A stretch of 64,000 nucleotides of DNA from Sphingobacteriaceae bacterium (lineage in GTDB: Bacteria; Bacteroidota; Bacteroidia; Sphingobacteriales; Sphingobacteriaceae). The translations under genes were made by a program, and so were the position numbers. The stretch is from contig JAHEGO010000070.1 in the NCBI GenBank assembly GCA_024645045.1, forward strand, positions 37,512 to 101,511, written 5' to 3'. Below, one piece after another: positions 46,787-55,137 of this stretch. Positions within the stretch are counted from its first letter, which is position 1; every line of letters begins with the position of its first letter. The notes under the pieces are model-generated. The model had not been told where the DNA came from. It saw only the letters and a list, made by a program, of their open reading frames with translations, and ran no database searches.

Positions 46787-46814
46787 CAGTGCTGCTCGGT
46801 GCCTATAAATTTCT

Positions 46815-46822
46815 TATTTTTG
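46815..46822 (+). promoter_or_regulatory. purL -7 box TATTTTTG
   Basis: Exact TAnnTTTG match, 24 bases before the chosen TTG start at 46846. It makes the upstream GTG start at 46789 impossible on transcripts from this promoter. Confidence 0.65.
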
Positions 46823-46845
46823 CAACATCTCAAATAAAAAATCAA

Positions 46846-49071
46846 TTGGAACAGACACAATTAACCACCATCGAAACAGCTAAAGAACTTGGCTTACTTC
46901 CTGAGGAATATCAAAAAATTAATGAAATTTTAGGTAGGGTTCCCAACTTTACAGAATTGAGTATTTTTTCTGTAATGTGGAGTGAACATTGTTCTTATAA
47001 AAATTCTATTGTTTGGTTGAAGACATTACCTAAAGAAGGTCCAAGAATGCTTGCAAAAGCTGGCGAGGAAAACGCAGGTTTAGTCGATATTGGAGATGGA
47101 TTGGCTTGTTGCTTTAAAATTGAATCACATAATCACCCTTCTGCCTTAGAGCCATACCAAGGTGCTGCTACAGGTGTTGGTGGAATTAACAGAGATATTT
47201 TTACGATGGGTGCTAGACCTATTGCACAATTAAATTCACTTCGTTTCGGTGATTTATCTTTAGACAGAACTAAATGGTTAATTAAAGGAGTAGTGAAAGG
47301 TATTGGCGATTATGGAAATGCTTTTGGTATTCCAACAGTTGGAGGTGAAGTGTTTTTCGATGAATGCTACAATATTAATCCTTTGGTTAATGCTATGTCT
47401 GCAGGTATCGTAAATGTTGGAGAAACAGTATCAGCAACTTCTTATGGTGTTGGAAACCCTGTATATATAGTAGGTTCAGCAACAGGTAAAGATGGAATTC
47501 ATGGTGCTGCGTTTGCATCAAAAGACATCACAGAAGATTCTGTAAATGATTTACCAGCTGTTCAAGTAGGAGATCCATTCCAAGAAAAATTATTATTAGA
47601 AGCAACACTAGAAGTGATCAAAACAGGTGCTGTGGTTGGCATGCAAGACATGGGAGCTGCAGGTATTATTTGTTCAAATTCAGAGATGTCTGCGAAAGGT
47701 GAACATGGTATGGTTATTTATTTAGATAAAGTACCTACTCGTCAAAATAACATGAAGCCATACGAAATTCTTTTATCTGAATCACAAGAGCGAATGCTAA
47801 TTGTGGTAACAAAAGGAAGAGAAAAAGAAGTGGAAGCAGTTTTCGAAAAATGGGATTTAAATTGTGCAATAATTGGGGAGGTAACTGATACGAAGCGCTT
47901 ACATTATTATATGAATGGCGAATTGGTTGCAGATGTTCCTGCAGAAGACTTAGTATTAGGTGGAGGTGCGCCAGTTTACCACAGAGAATATAAAGAGCCT
48001 GCTTATTTTCAAGAGAATAAAAAATTCAATATCGATCAAATAGCTGAGCCTAAAAATTTAGTTGAGGTTGCAGAATTTTTAATTAAACATCCAAATATTG
48101 CCTCTAAAAGATGGGTTATTGGACAATATGATTCAATGGTTGGTGGTGCAAATATGTCAACCAATAAACCAACAGATGCAGCAATTGTAAATATTAAAGG
48201 AACCGATAAGGCGATTGCTTTAACAGTAGATTGTAACGCAAGATATGTTCATGCAGATCCAGAAACAGGATGTGCTATTGCAGTTGCTGAAGCGGCTAGA
48301 AACATTACTTGTGCTGGAGGAGAGCCTGTTGCAATTACCAATTGTTTGAACTTTGGAAATCCATATATACCGGAAGTTTATTGGCAGTTTGTTTCTGCAA
48401 TTAAAGGAATGGGAACAGCATGTACAAAATTTGAAACGCCAGTAACGGGTGGAAATGTAAGTTTTTATAATCAATCGTCAGACGAAGGTCCTGTATTTCC
48501 AACACCTACCATTGGTATGTTAGGTGTGCTTGATTCAAAGGCAACCATGATGACTTTAGATTTTAAAAATGCAGGTGATGCCATTTATTTAATTGGTGAA
48601 TCTAAAAATGACATTGCTTGTTCAGAATATTTATATTCATACCATCAAGTAAAGTCTTCACCGGCACCTTACTTCGATTTAGAAAAGGAATACAATACGC
48701 ATCAATTTATTAAACAATTAATTCAATCAAATACCATTGACTCAGCACATGATGTTGCAGATGGTGGTTTGTTTGTAACCTTAATGGAATCTGCAATGTC
48801 TCAAAATTTAGGTTTTGAAATTGAAACAGATGAATCAATTAGAAAAGATGCTTTCTTATTTGGTGAAGCGCAAGGTAGAATTGTTGTAAGTGTGCCAGCT
48901 GCTAAACAAGCTGAATTCATTGAGATTGCGGCAACATCTTCAGTTGAATATACCTTATTAGGTACCGTTACAAGCGGAGATATTTCAATCGATGAAGAGA
49001 ATTTTGGTCATGTTTCGAAATATAAATCAACATTTGAAACTTCTTTAGGAAATATCATTGAGTCGAACTAA
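46846..49071 (+). CDS. purL: Phosphoribosylformylglycinamidine synthase subunit PurL (short form)
   Basis: Catalytic subunit of FGAM synthase. The start is set at TTG 46846 (then EQTQLTTIETAKELG, like homologues that begin MEQT), because in-frame codons back to a GTG at 46789 overlie the promoter box. Length is then 741 residues, the PurS-dependent short form. Motifs: IFSVMWSEHCSYKNS, KIESHNHPSALEPYQGAATGVGGINRDIFTMGARPIA, GMQDMGAAG, and HDVADGGL near the C-terminus. purS is in the same window but 42 kb away. trmN6 overlaps the 3' end by 14 bases. Confidence 0.95.
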   Translation: MEQTQLTTIETAKELGLLPEEYQKINEILGRVPNFTELSIFSVMWSEHCSYKNSIVWLKTLPKEGPRMLAKAGEENAGLVDIGDGLACCFKIESHNHPSALEPYQGAATGVGGINRDIFTMGARPIAQLNSLRFGDLSLDRTKWLIKGVVKGIGDYGNAFGIPTVGGEVFFDECYNINPLVNAMSAGIVNVGETVSATSYGVGNPVYIVGSATGKDGIHGAAFASKDITEDSVNDLPAVQVGDPFQEKLLLEATLEVIKTGAVVGMQDMGAAGIICSNSEMSAKGEHGMVIYLDKVPTRQNNMKPYEILLSESQERMLIVVTKGREKEVEAVFEKWDLNCAIIGEVTDTKRLHYYMNGELVADVPAEDLVLGGGAPVYHREYKEPAYFQENKKFNIDQIAEPKNLVEVAEFLIKHPNIASKRWVIGQYDSMVGGANMSTNKPTDAAIVNIKGTDKAIALTVDCNARYVHADPETGCAIAVAEAARNITCAGGEPVAITNCLNFGNPYIPEVYWQFVSAIKGMGTACTKFETPVTGGNVSFYNQSSDEGPVFPTPTIGMLGVLDSKATMMTLDFKNAGDAIYLIGESKNDIACSEYLYSYHQVKSSPAPYFDLEKEYNTHQFIKQLIQSNTIDSAHDVADGGLFVTLMESAMSQNLGFEIETDESIRKDAFLFGEAQGRIVVSVPAAKQAEFIEIAATSSVEYTLLGTVTSGDISIDEENFGHVSKYKSTFETSLGNIIESN

Positions 49072-49774
49072 ATCTAACCATTTATTTCAATTCAAATTAT
49101 TTGCAATAGCTCAAGATCGCTGTGCCATGAAAGTAGGTACAGATGCGGTATTGTTAGCAACATTGCCGAAGTTTATTGCAGCTCATTCTATTTTAGATAT
49201 TGGAACAGGTACAGGTGTATTGAGCTTGATGCTTGCACAACAATTTCCGACAGCACAAATTACGGCATTAGAAATTGAAGAATCTGCTGCAATGCAAGCC
49301 GCAGAAAATTTTGCAAATGCGAAATGGTCTTCAAATATCAAATGCCAACAGGTAAATTTTGAAACTTTTGAAAGCAATCAAACCTTTGATTTAATCATCA
49401 CAAATCCGCCTTATTTTATAGATTCTTTAAAATCGACAGATCAAGCTAAAAATACGGCTAGACATGCGACAATCGACATGCTAAACAGATGGTTGGCTAA
49501 GTCATATGATTTATTAAACAATAACGGCAAATTTGCTATTATACTGCCCGCAGCATCACAGGAATTTACAGAAATTGCTATGAAAAACCAGCTTTTTATA
49601 GCAGAGGTTATTGATATTCATTCTTTTGAGGATTCACCAGTTATTCGACAAATTTTCATTTTAACTAAAGTCAAACAAGAATTGAAAAGAAACCGTTTTT
49701 GGATATATAAAGCCCAAAACGAATATTCAGACGCATATATTGAGCATTTGAAACCATACTTAACTATCTTTTAA
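49058..49774 (+). CDS. trmN6: tRNA1(Val) A37 N6-methyltransferase TrmN6
   Basis: TrmN6 (YfiC) methylates N6 of A37 in tRNA1-Val. The 238-residue protein has motif I ILDIGTGTGVLSLMLAQ (about 45-61) and the N6-adenine motif ITNPPYF (about 113-119). Family members start near the sequence FQFKxFxIxQDxCAMKVGTDAVLLA, which begins here at residue 10. No ATG fits before that, so a TTG at 49058 is the start, overlapping purL by 14 bases and suggesting coupling. Assignment to TrmN6 rather than another NPPY methylase is by this N-terminal block. Confidence 0.88.
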   Translation: MSRTKSNHLFQFKLFAIAQDRCAMKVGTDAVLLATLPKFIAAHSILDIGTGTGVLSLMLAQQFPTAQITALEIEESAAMQAAENFANAKWSSNIKCQQVNFETFESNQTFDLIITNPPYFIDSLKSTDQAKNTARHATIDMLNRWLAKSYDLLNNNGKFAIILPAASQEFTEIAMKNQLFIAEVIDIHSFEDSPVIRQIFILTKVKQELKRNRFWIYKAQNEYSDAYIEHLKPYLTIF

Positions 49775-49821
49775 TGAGGGATTAAATAAAAAAAATTTCG
49801 TTTTTTAGTTTTTTTTTTAAT

Positions 49822-49829
49822 TATCTTAG
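49822..49829 (+). promoter_or_regulatory. csp near-consensus -7 box TATCTTAG
   Basis: Seven of eight positions of TAnnTTTG, 24 bases before the csp ATG. The surrounding leader is almost pure A and T. Confidence 0.3.
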
Positions 49830-49852
49830 AATAATCAATTAATTATTTTTTT

Positions 49853-50044
49853 ATGAGTTTAGGTACAGTTAAATTCTTTAATGAGTCCAAAGGTTATGGA
49901 TTTATTAAAGACAATGAAACAGGAAAAGAAATTTTTGTTCATGTTTCAGGTCTCATCGACAAAATCGACAAAGAAGATCAAGTTGAGTATGAAGAAGAGA
50001 ATGGTAAAAAAGGATTAAACGCTATCAATGTAAAAAAGGTATAG
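49853..50044 (+). CDS. Cold shock family protein
   Basis: A 63-residue single cold-shock domain with RNP1 ESKGYGFIKD (about 11-20) and RNP2 EIFVHVSG (about 26-33). It binds single-stranded RNA or DNA and acts as an RNA chaperone. It is acidic (many D and E in the second half) and a few residues shorter than E. coli CspA. It is monocistronic with a strong terminator. Whether it is cold-induced cannot be told: the leader is short. Confidence 0.93.
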   Translation: MSLGTVKFFNESKGYGFIKDNETGKEIFVHVSGLIDKIDKEDQVEYEEENGKKGLNAINVKKV

Positions 50045-50056
50045 TTTATTATTACC

Positions 50057-50095
50057 AAAAAAGAAGTCTTCTCTTGAAAAAGAGGAGACTTTTTT
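50057..50095 (+). terminator. Intrinsic terminator of csp
   Basis: AAGTCTTCTCTT-GAAA-AAGAGGAGACTT with one G-U pair and a T6 run; the loop is a GNRA tetraloop. Confidence 0.9.
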
Positions 50096-50110
50096 GTTTA
50101 TTTTTATAGC

Positions 50111-50614
50111 TTGAAAAGGATCGGACTATTATCGGATACACACAGTTATTTTCCGGAAGAAGTATATCAATATTTCAAAGACTGTGATGAAATATGGCAC
50201 GCTGGAGATTTTGGCGATGTGCACGTGTCCGATAAACTCAGTGAGTTTAAGCCTTTAAGAGGTGTATACGGAAATATAGACGGTCAAAATATTAAAATCA
50301 TTCATCCATATGTTCAATTGTTCGATTGTGAAGGTGTAAAAGTAATGATGACACATATTGGCGGATATCCAGGCAAATATGCACCAAATGTCAAAGCGTT
50401 TTTACTAAAAGAAAATGTCAAATTATTTATTTCTGGACATTCACATATTTTAAAAGTAATTCAAGATAAAAATTTAAATTTGTTACATATGAATCCGGGT
50501 GCTGCTGGTAAACAAGGCTTACACATCATGCGGACTTTCATCAGATTTGCTATTCATGAAGGGAAAATATCAGAAGTGGAAGTAATAGAAATCGGTAAAA
50601 AAACGAACCTATAA
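50111..50614 (+). CDS. YfcE/MJ0936-type metallophosphoesterase
   Basis: The 167-residue protein has the calcineurin-like motifs LLSDTHS (7-13), HAGDFGD (about 31-37), GNID (about 54-57), MMTHIGG and SGHSHI. This small group hydrolyses phosphodiesters in vitro; the natural substrate is unknown. The start is a TTG at 50111 followed by KRIGLLSDTH, which matches the family's usual MKxIGLLSDTH. fbp begins 15 bases after its stop, so they form a pair. Confidence 0.85.
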   Translation: MKRIGLLSDTHSYFPEEVYQYFKDCDEIWHAGDFGDVHVSDKLSEFKPLRGVYGNIDGQNIKIIHPYVQLFDCEGVKVMMTHIGGYPGKYAPNVKAFLLKENVKLFISGHSHILKVIQDKNLNLLHMNPGAAGKQGLHIMRTFIRFAIHEGKISEVEVIEIGKKTNL

Positions 50615-50629
50615 AAACAAAATATACCT

Positions 50630-51655
50630 ATGTCACAAATGATCACACTTGGTCAATTCATCATCGAAAAGCAATCGGATTTTCCTTTTGCTAAAGGTGG
50701 ATTTTCCAGATTAATTAGAGATTTGGCCATTGCCGCCAAAATTGTTAACCGAGAAGTAAATAAAGCAGGATTGGTTAATATTTTAGGCGAAACAGGCGAT
50801 ACAAACATTCAAGGAGAGCAAGTAAAAAAGTTAGATGTATTTGCTAACGAACAATTTATTGCAGCTTTAAAAGCAGGGGGAGAGTGTTGTTTAATTGTTT
50901 CTGAAGAAAATGACCATGTAATTCCAATCAACGATTCAGAAATTTCTAAAGATGCAAAATATGTAGTTTGTATTGATCCATTAGATGGCTCATCTAATAT
51001 TGATGTCAACGTTTCAGTAGGAACAATTTTTGCCATTTATAGAAGAATTCATGAAAGTGGCGTATCTACTGAGGATGAAGCATTACAAAGTGGTAGAGAG
51101 ATGGTTGCAGCAGGTTATATAATTTACGGTTCTTCAACCATGTTTGTATATTCTACAGGAAAAGGTGTAAATGGTTTTACCCTTGATCCAAGTATTGGAG
51201 AATTCTGTTTGTCACATCCGCAAATGAAAATTCCAGAAACTGGAAAATTATATTCTATCAATGAAGGAAATTACATTCATTTTCCAGATGGCGTAAAAAA
51301 GTATTTAAAATATTGTCAAGAAATTGATGAACCAAGTAATAGACCATACTCTTCGAGGTATATTGGATCTATGGTTGCCGATTTTCATCGTAACTTATTG
51401 AAAGGTGGAATATTTATTTATCCTTCTTCTTATGGTGCAGAAAGTGGTAAATTAAGGTTGATTTATGAATGTAATCCGATGGCTTATTTAATAGAACAAG
51501 CAGGAGGTAAGGCAACAGATGGTTTGAACAGAATATTAGATTTGCCTGTTAAATCTTTACATCAGAGATCACCTATTTTTATTGGTTCGAAAGTAATGGT
51601 TGAAAAAGCGGAAGCTTTTATGGCAGAATTTTCACCAGTAACTCCAATTGAATAA
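50630..51655 (+). CDS. fbp: Fructose-1,6-bisphosphatase class 1
   Basis: FBPase removes the 1-phosphate of fructose 1,6-bisphosphate, the committed step of gluconeogenesis. The 341-residue protein has SEEN (E92-E93), the metal motif D116-P-L-D119-G-S-S and the C-terminal [21 protein letters not shown] substrate block. It follows the phosphodiesterase gene by 15 bases and meets rnhA tail to tail with 1 base between. Together with class I aldolase and GAPDH in the window it supports a full gluconeogenic route. Confidence 0.96.
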   Translation: MSQMITLGQFIIEKQSDFPFAKGGFSRLIRDLAIAAKIVNREVNKAGLVNILGETGDTNIQGEQVKKLDVFANEQFIAALKAGGECCLIVSEENDHVIPINDSEISKDAKYVVCIDPLDGSSNIDVNVSVGTIFAIYRRIHESGVSTEDEALQSGREMVAAGYIIYGSSTMFVYSTGKGVNGFTLDPSIGEFCLSHPQMKIPETGKLYSINEGNYIHFPDGVKKYLKYCQEIDEPSNRPYSSRYIGSMVADFHRNLLKGGIFIYPSSYGAESGKLRLIYECNPMAYLIEQAGGKATDGLNRILDLPVKSLHQRSPIFIGSKVMVEKAEAFMAEFSPVTPIE

Positions 51656-51656
51656 T

Positions 51657-52115
51657 TTAGGCTAAAGTGGCTTCATAGCCGCTGTCTGCTGGTAAATCTT
51701 TTTGTTCGGCTGCTGCGACCGCTAACTGGTCGCAGCGTTCGTTTTCGGGGTGTCCAGCGTGTCCTTTTATCCAGTGAAATTTAACTTGATGCTTTGCGTA
51801 AATTTTCAGAAATCGCAACCATAAGTCTTTGTTTTTTTTGTCTTTAAATTCTTTTTTTACCCAATTAAATACCCAACCTTTTTCAACTGCTTCTACTACA
51901 TATTTTGAATCAGAATAAACATGAATGATTGCTTGCTCTTTTTTTATTTCTTCTAATCCAATAATAACAGCAAGTAATTCCATGCGGTTATTTGTTGTAA
52001 GTCTGAAGCCTGCGGCTAATTCTTTGTAATGTTGACCAGATTTTAAAACAACTCCGTATCCACCATTTCCCGGGTTTCCTTTTGCGGCACCATCTGTATA
52101 TAAATAAATACTCAT
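51657..52115 (-). CDS. rnhA: Ribonuclease HI
   Basis: RNase HI cuts RNA in RNA-DNA hybrids. The four acidic catalytic residues are present: D8 (YTDGAAKGNPG), E46 (NRMELLAV), D69 (YSDSKYV) and D129 (NERCDQLA), with H122 in GHAGHPEN. The basic handle (WVKKEFKDKKNKDLW, about 85-99) is intact. Length 152 is normal. It begins one base after the stop of the upstream GT-C gene on the same strand, so they are probably co-transcribed. Confidence 0.95.
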   Translation of the reverse strand: MSIYLYTDGAAKGNPGNGGYGVVLKSGQHYKELAAGFRLTTNNRMELLAVIIGLEEIKKEQAIIHVYSDSKYVVEAVEKGWVFNWVKKEFKDKKNKDLWLRFLKIYAKHQVKFHWIKGHAGHPENERCDQLAVAAAEQKDLPADSGYEATLA

Positions 52116-52116
52116 T

Positions 52117-53376
52117 TTACTTTTGTGCTTTGGAAGGGTAAAAAAAACGATAAAAGTCTATTGCATATGCACACCATACGGTAAAGGTAATGAATGCAAC
52201 TACTCTGCTTAATTCAAATGGTATAGGGGTTTTGATGTATTTTTGTTCTCCCCATCCCCATAGTAAATTAATGCTGTGCAAAATAGATATAATCAATAGG
52301 AATTTAAATTCTTTTAGATTAAAACTGCATAAATAAGCACTGAAAATGAAGAATGGAAATAAATACCTTTCATGCATTTCAGGCAGAAACATAAAGTAAG
52401 AAAAGCAAAAGAATGCAAATATTCTAATGATATCTGCGGGCTTTTGGTGTTTGCTAATAAGCCATAATAGCCAAGTATATATCATTGAAAACAGACCATA
52501 TGCTAATAGCTTTCTGCTGATGATTCCAAAAATTAAAGTTTGGTTTGCAGGGAATAATAATTTTATTTTCAATTGAAAATCTGCCCACAAAGCCCAATAT
52601 AAATTAAACGCATTGACCGAAATGAAATTATATCTGCCTGCAGCAGTAAGGTGCGGATTGATTGAATCCATTGGGTTTGGTGCCCATAAAATAAATGGAA
52701 TATTGGGAATTAAAAAGATGAATGCAAACCATAAAAATGATTTTACTTTTACTTTCCAATTTACTTCAGCTATGATTAATAGTAATCCAAATAAGGGTAA
52801 AAATAAAAGTGTTTGTGATTTTAAACTCAAAGCTAAACCTAAAAAGAATGCAGATCTAACTGTTTTTTTAGCAATTAAATAATATAAACTGCTAAAAATA
52901 AGTATTGAATAGATGATGTCTATTTGCCCCCAACCATAAGCATTTAATAGGGTTACAGGTGACATTAGCATTAAAATTAAAAATACTTTTTGTTTAGAAA
53001 TTTGATAAAATTTATTCAGAAAAAATAGTTCTACAAAAAGATTAAAACATTTTAAAAATGTATCGAACAAATGTGTGTGCATGTCCCATTGTAAAAAATG
53101 GAATAAATGTCCTAGTACAGCAACAACATATAAATAGAGTGGCGGATAATCGCATTCAAAACGATCTACTTGAATGGAATAAATATGTGTAAAACCAAAA
53201 TTGACGATCCGATCAGCCCAATTTTCAAAAAAATCAAAGTCGCTGTTATGGCCGTCTGTAAAGAAAAGTACAATTCTGGCAATAATTGAAAGTATGATAA
53301 TTGTTTTCCAGCGCTTTTGGTCTTCAAAAACGAAGTCTGTGTAGGCTTTAAATTTGGTATTTAAAATTTCAAACAT
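52117..53376 (-). CDS. GT-C type mannosyltransferase-like membrane protein
   Basis: From ATG at 53376 the protein is 419 residues with about 10-12 membrane segments. WGQIDIIYS (about 149-157), the early DYPPLYLY and FLPEMHERYLFPF are typical of GT-C enzymes that use polyprenyl-phosphate sugars (GT87 and related groups). The usual acidic pair is TDGHNSDFDFFENW near residue 40. The sugar and acceptor are unknown. A TTG 15 bases upstream is in frame but lies beyond the promoter box. The box TAATTTTG ends three bases before ATG, so the mRNA may be leaderless. Confidence 0.7.
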   Translation of the reverse strand: MFEILNTKFKAYTDFVFEDQKRWKTIIILSIIARIVLFFTDGHNSDFDFFENWADRIVNFGFTHIYSIQVDRFECDYPPLYLYVVAVLGHLFHFLQWDMHTHLFDTFLKCFNLFVELFFLNKFYQISKQKVFLILMLMSPVTLLNAYGWGQIDIIYSILIFSSLYYLIAKKTVRSAFFLGLALSLKSQTLLFLPLFGLLLIIAEVNWKVKVKSFLWFAFIFLIPNIPFILWAPNPMDSINPHLTAAGRYNFISVNAFNLYWALWADFQLKIKLLFPANQTLIFGIISRKLLAYGLFSMIYTWLLWLISKHQKPADIIRIFAFFCFSYFMFLPEMHERYLFPFFIFSAYLCSFNLKEFKFLLIISILHSINLLWGWGEQKYIKTPIPFELSRVVAFITFTVWCAYAIDFYRFFYPSKAQK

Positions 53377-53379
53377 CCT

Positions 53380-53387
53380 CAAAATTA
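53380..53387 (-). promoter_or_regulatory. GT-C gene -7 box TAATTTTG, three bases before ATG
   Basis: Exact TAnnTTTG match on the minus strand followed by AGG and ATG, the same box and spacing as pyrF. Confidence 0.55.
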
Positions 53388-53425
53388 TCAATTCATTTCA
53401 AAGCCTATAGTTTTTTTCATTAATT

Positions 53426-53457
53426 ATTGCGAAAATAGGGATAGAATGCTACATTTG
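53426..53457 (+). promoter_or_regulatory. tRNA-His promoter: ATTG, 20 bases, TACATTTG
   Basis: Exact -7 box TACATTTG (53450-53457) with a TTG-type -33 element (ATTG, 53426-53429) at the expected 20-base spacing. This is the most complete promoter in the window. Confidence 0.7.
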
Positions 53458-53483
53458 TGCTCCAATTAGCAATAATTAGAAAT

Positions 53484-53558
53484 GGTGGTTGTAGCTCAGT
53501 TGGTTAGAGCATCGGTTTGTGGTACCGAGGGTCGTGGGTTCGAGCCCCATCATCCACC
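53484..53558 (+). tRNA. tRNA-His (GTG)
   Basis: Full cloverleaf: D arm GCTC/GAGC, anticodon stem TCGGT/ACCGA with loop TTGTGGT (anticodon GTG), T arm GTGGG-TTCGAGC-CCCAT, acceptor GTGGTTG/CATCCAC. The extra G at position -1 (53484) faces C73, as required for histidine identity. Position 5-68 is a U-U mismatch. CCA is not encoded in full after C73 (the genome reads CAA), so it is added afterwards. Confidence 0.95.
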
Positions 53559-53560
53559 CA

Positions 53561-53594
53561 AAAAAGCTTTCTGAATATTCAGGAAGCTTTTTTT
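53561..53594 (+). terminator. Intrinsic terminator of tRNA-His
   Basis: AAAAAGCTTTCTGAAT/ATTCAGGAAGCTTTTT with one G-U pair and a following T-run. Confidence 0.85.
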
Positions 53595-53654
53595 ATTTTA
53601 ACACATTTAGCATAATAAATTATGAAATTGAGAGTTAAGCTAATTAAATCCGAA

Positions 53655-54450
53655 ATGAAAAAATTAATTATTGCACTATTATTTTCAGGAGTATTTTTAA
53701 CAGCTTGTAAAAAAGAGGATTCTACACCAATGCCAACTGGTAAAGGTCCTTTAAGAGTTTATTTTGAACACATATTTGGTGCTTCCACTTTTAATCTTGG
53801 TCAAAATTATATAACTGCGAATAACGATACAATGAATTTTTCTTTGTTTAATTATTATGTAAGCAATTTTGAATTAGTTAAATCAGATGGTAGCGTGTAT
53901 ACTTATCCTGTAGATAGTAGTTATTTTTTTGGTCAAAGAATCAATAGATTCTAGCAGAACCATCACCTTAAAGAATATTCCTGCAGGCGAATATGTTAGT
54001 GTTCGTTTCATTATTGGTGTAGACAGTTTAAGAAATACAATGCCATTAACAAGCAGAACTGGTATTCTAGATCCTTCAACAGGAGCGGCAGGAATGTATT
54101 GGGCTTGGAACACAGGCTACATTTTCTTAAAATCGGAGGGTACTTGTTCTGCTGCACCAACTGCAATGGGTATGAATCATATATTTCAACATCATATTGG
54201 TTTATATGGAGGATTGAATTCACCAACAATTAATAACGTAAAAAAGTTAAACTTTACATTTCCTGGAACTTATAAAGCTATTGTTGGGCAAGGCTTAGCA
54301 CCATGGGTTCATTTTAAAGTAGATATTTCAAAAATGTATACTGATTTTGATTTTGAAAAGTATGCAGTAGTTATGGCGAATCCATATTCTGCAACCATTG
54401 CTAATATTTATGCAACAATATTTGCCATAGCACACGTTCACAACGATTAA
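53655..54450 (+). pseudogene. MbnP-like lipoprotein gene, frameshifted at a T7 run
   Basis: The first frame (53655-53954) encodes a lipoprotein signal with lipobox TAC (C18 of MKKLIIALLFSGVFLTAC) and the start of an MbnP-like domain, then stops after FFGQRINRF. A second frame (from about 53929) carries the rest: VKESIDSSRTITL, the family block IIGVDSLRNTM, GMYWAWNTGYIFLK and HIFQHHIGLYGG, to 54450. Removing one T from the T7 run at 53924-53930 joins them as YFLVKESIDSS, which suits the family. So this is a recent frameshift, a phase-variable tract or a sequencing error. MbnP proteins are linked to copper and diheme peroxidases (MbnH), but no partner is adjacent. A few in-frame codons from an ATG at 53622 precede the signal peptide and are not favoured. 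Confidence 0.8.
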
Positions 54451-54471
54451 TTCTATTTAATAAATATTTTT

Positions 54472-54509
54472 AAACCAATTCCGAAATTATTTCTCTGAAT
54501 TGGTTTTTA
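54472..54509 (+). terminator. Terminator of the MbnP-like gene
   Basis: AAACCAATTC/GAATTGGTTT stem with a 15-base loop and T-run; it overlaps the end of the convergent thioredoxin-like gene. Confidence 0.7.
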
Positions 54510-55029
54510 TAAATTCATCCCATTTCATTTTCAAATGAAAATCTTTTCCAAAATATTTTAAAATAGGGCTGAGGTCTTTTGGTGTGAGGTAACCAGGGAC
54601 AACTGTTAACAAGCCTAATTTTTCATCTAGGAATACTGTTGAGGGGTAAGACATTTGACCATTTAATAATGCAACAGCAAATTCGTTTGCTTTGTATTTA
54701 TTTTGAAAAGTAAAAATTTTATTATCAAAAAAAATACTGTCTCTTGTTTCCGCATTCAATTTAACAAAGTAAAAATCTTCATTTATTTGCTGAATTATCC
54801 CTTCATTTTGATAGGTTGTTTTATCCATTTTTTTACACCAAGTACACCAATCGGTATAAACATCTATGACTAACTTTTTAGGCTTTTGCGCAGAAAGTTG
54901 ACGAATTTCGTTGATTGAATATTGTTTTAAGGGGGCAATTTCACCTTGCGCATATGCCATACTTAGTGTAGAAAGTACAATTATGATAGCAAGAAGGCCG
55001 TTTTTGGCTTTAAAGGGCATAAAATTCAT
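54487..55029 (-). CDS. Periplasmic thioredoxin-fold protein
   Basis: From ATG at 55029 the protein is 180 residues with a signal peptide (about 1-28, ending MAYAQ). The redox motif WCTWCKK (C-x-x-C, about residues 63-66) sits in VIDVYTDWCTWCKKMD, and the cis-proline strand is YPSTVFLDE. It resembles the DUF255/thioredoxin_7 group that acts as an extracytoplasmic disulfide reductase; the partner is unknown. Upstream in-frame codons to 55053 begin with a TTG and are less likely. Its 5' region is shared with a divergent promoter for a candidate small RNA. Confidence 0.83.
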   Translation of the reverse strand: MNFMPFKAKNGLLAIIIVLSTLSMAYAQGEIAPLKQYSINEIRQLSAQKPKKLVIDVYTDWCTWCKKMDKTTYQNEGIIQQINEDFYFVKLNAETRDSIFFDNKIFTFQNKYKANEFAVALLNGQMSYPSTVFLDEKLGLLTVVPGYLTPKDLSPILKYFGKDFHLKMKWDEFIKTNSEK

Positions 55030-55057
55030 TTTTTTTAGAAAAAGTTCATACAATTAC

Positions 55058-55065
55058 TATATTTG
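55058..55065 (+). promoter_or_regulatory. -7 box TATATTTG of a candidate small RNA or ubiX leader
   Basis: Exact TAnnTTTG match on the plus strand, with TTTA 20 bases upstream as a partial -33 element. The expected start is at about 55068-55069. Confidence 0.55.
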
Positions 55066-55067
55066 AA

Positions 55068-55137
55068 ATGCACGAAAGTGCATGTTTTTCATAGGTAGAT
55101 GTAGGGTCGAATAGAGTAATCTTTCGGCCCTTTTTTT
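55068..55137 (+). ncRNA. Candidate small RNA, about 70 nt, or terminator-type leader of ubiX
   Basis: Directly after an exact -7 box comes a perfect hairpin ATGCAC-GAAA-GTGCAT (55068-55083), a 20-base linker, then an intrinsic terminator: GGGTCGAA, one bulged T, AGA, loop GTAA, TCT, TTCGGCCC (55104-55130) and T7 (55131-55137). Both loops are GNRA tetraloops. No protein gene ends here on this strand: the upstream gene is on the other strand and ubiX starts 72 bases later. It could be an independent sRNA or an attenuator in a long ubiX leader. I cannot match it to a known RNA family by eye. Confidence 0.5.
55104..55137 (+). terminator. Intrinsic terminator without a protein gene before it
   Basis: An 11-pair stem with one bulge and one U-G pair, a GUAA loop and T7; see the candidate small RNA. 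Confidence 0.8.

Noticed and set aside
53920..53935. Programmed frameshift in the MbnP-like gene
   Set aside because: MbnP-like proteins are not known to use one, and a T-run length change explains the break more simply.
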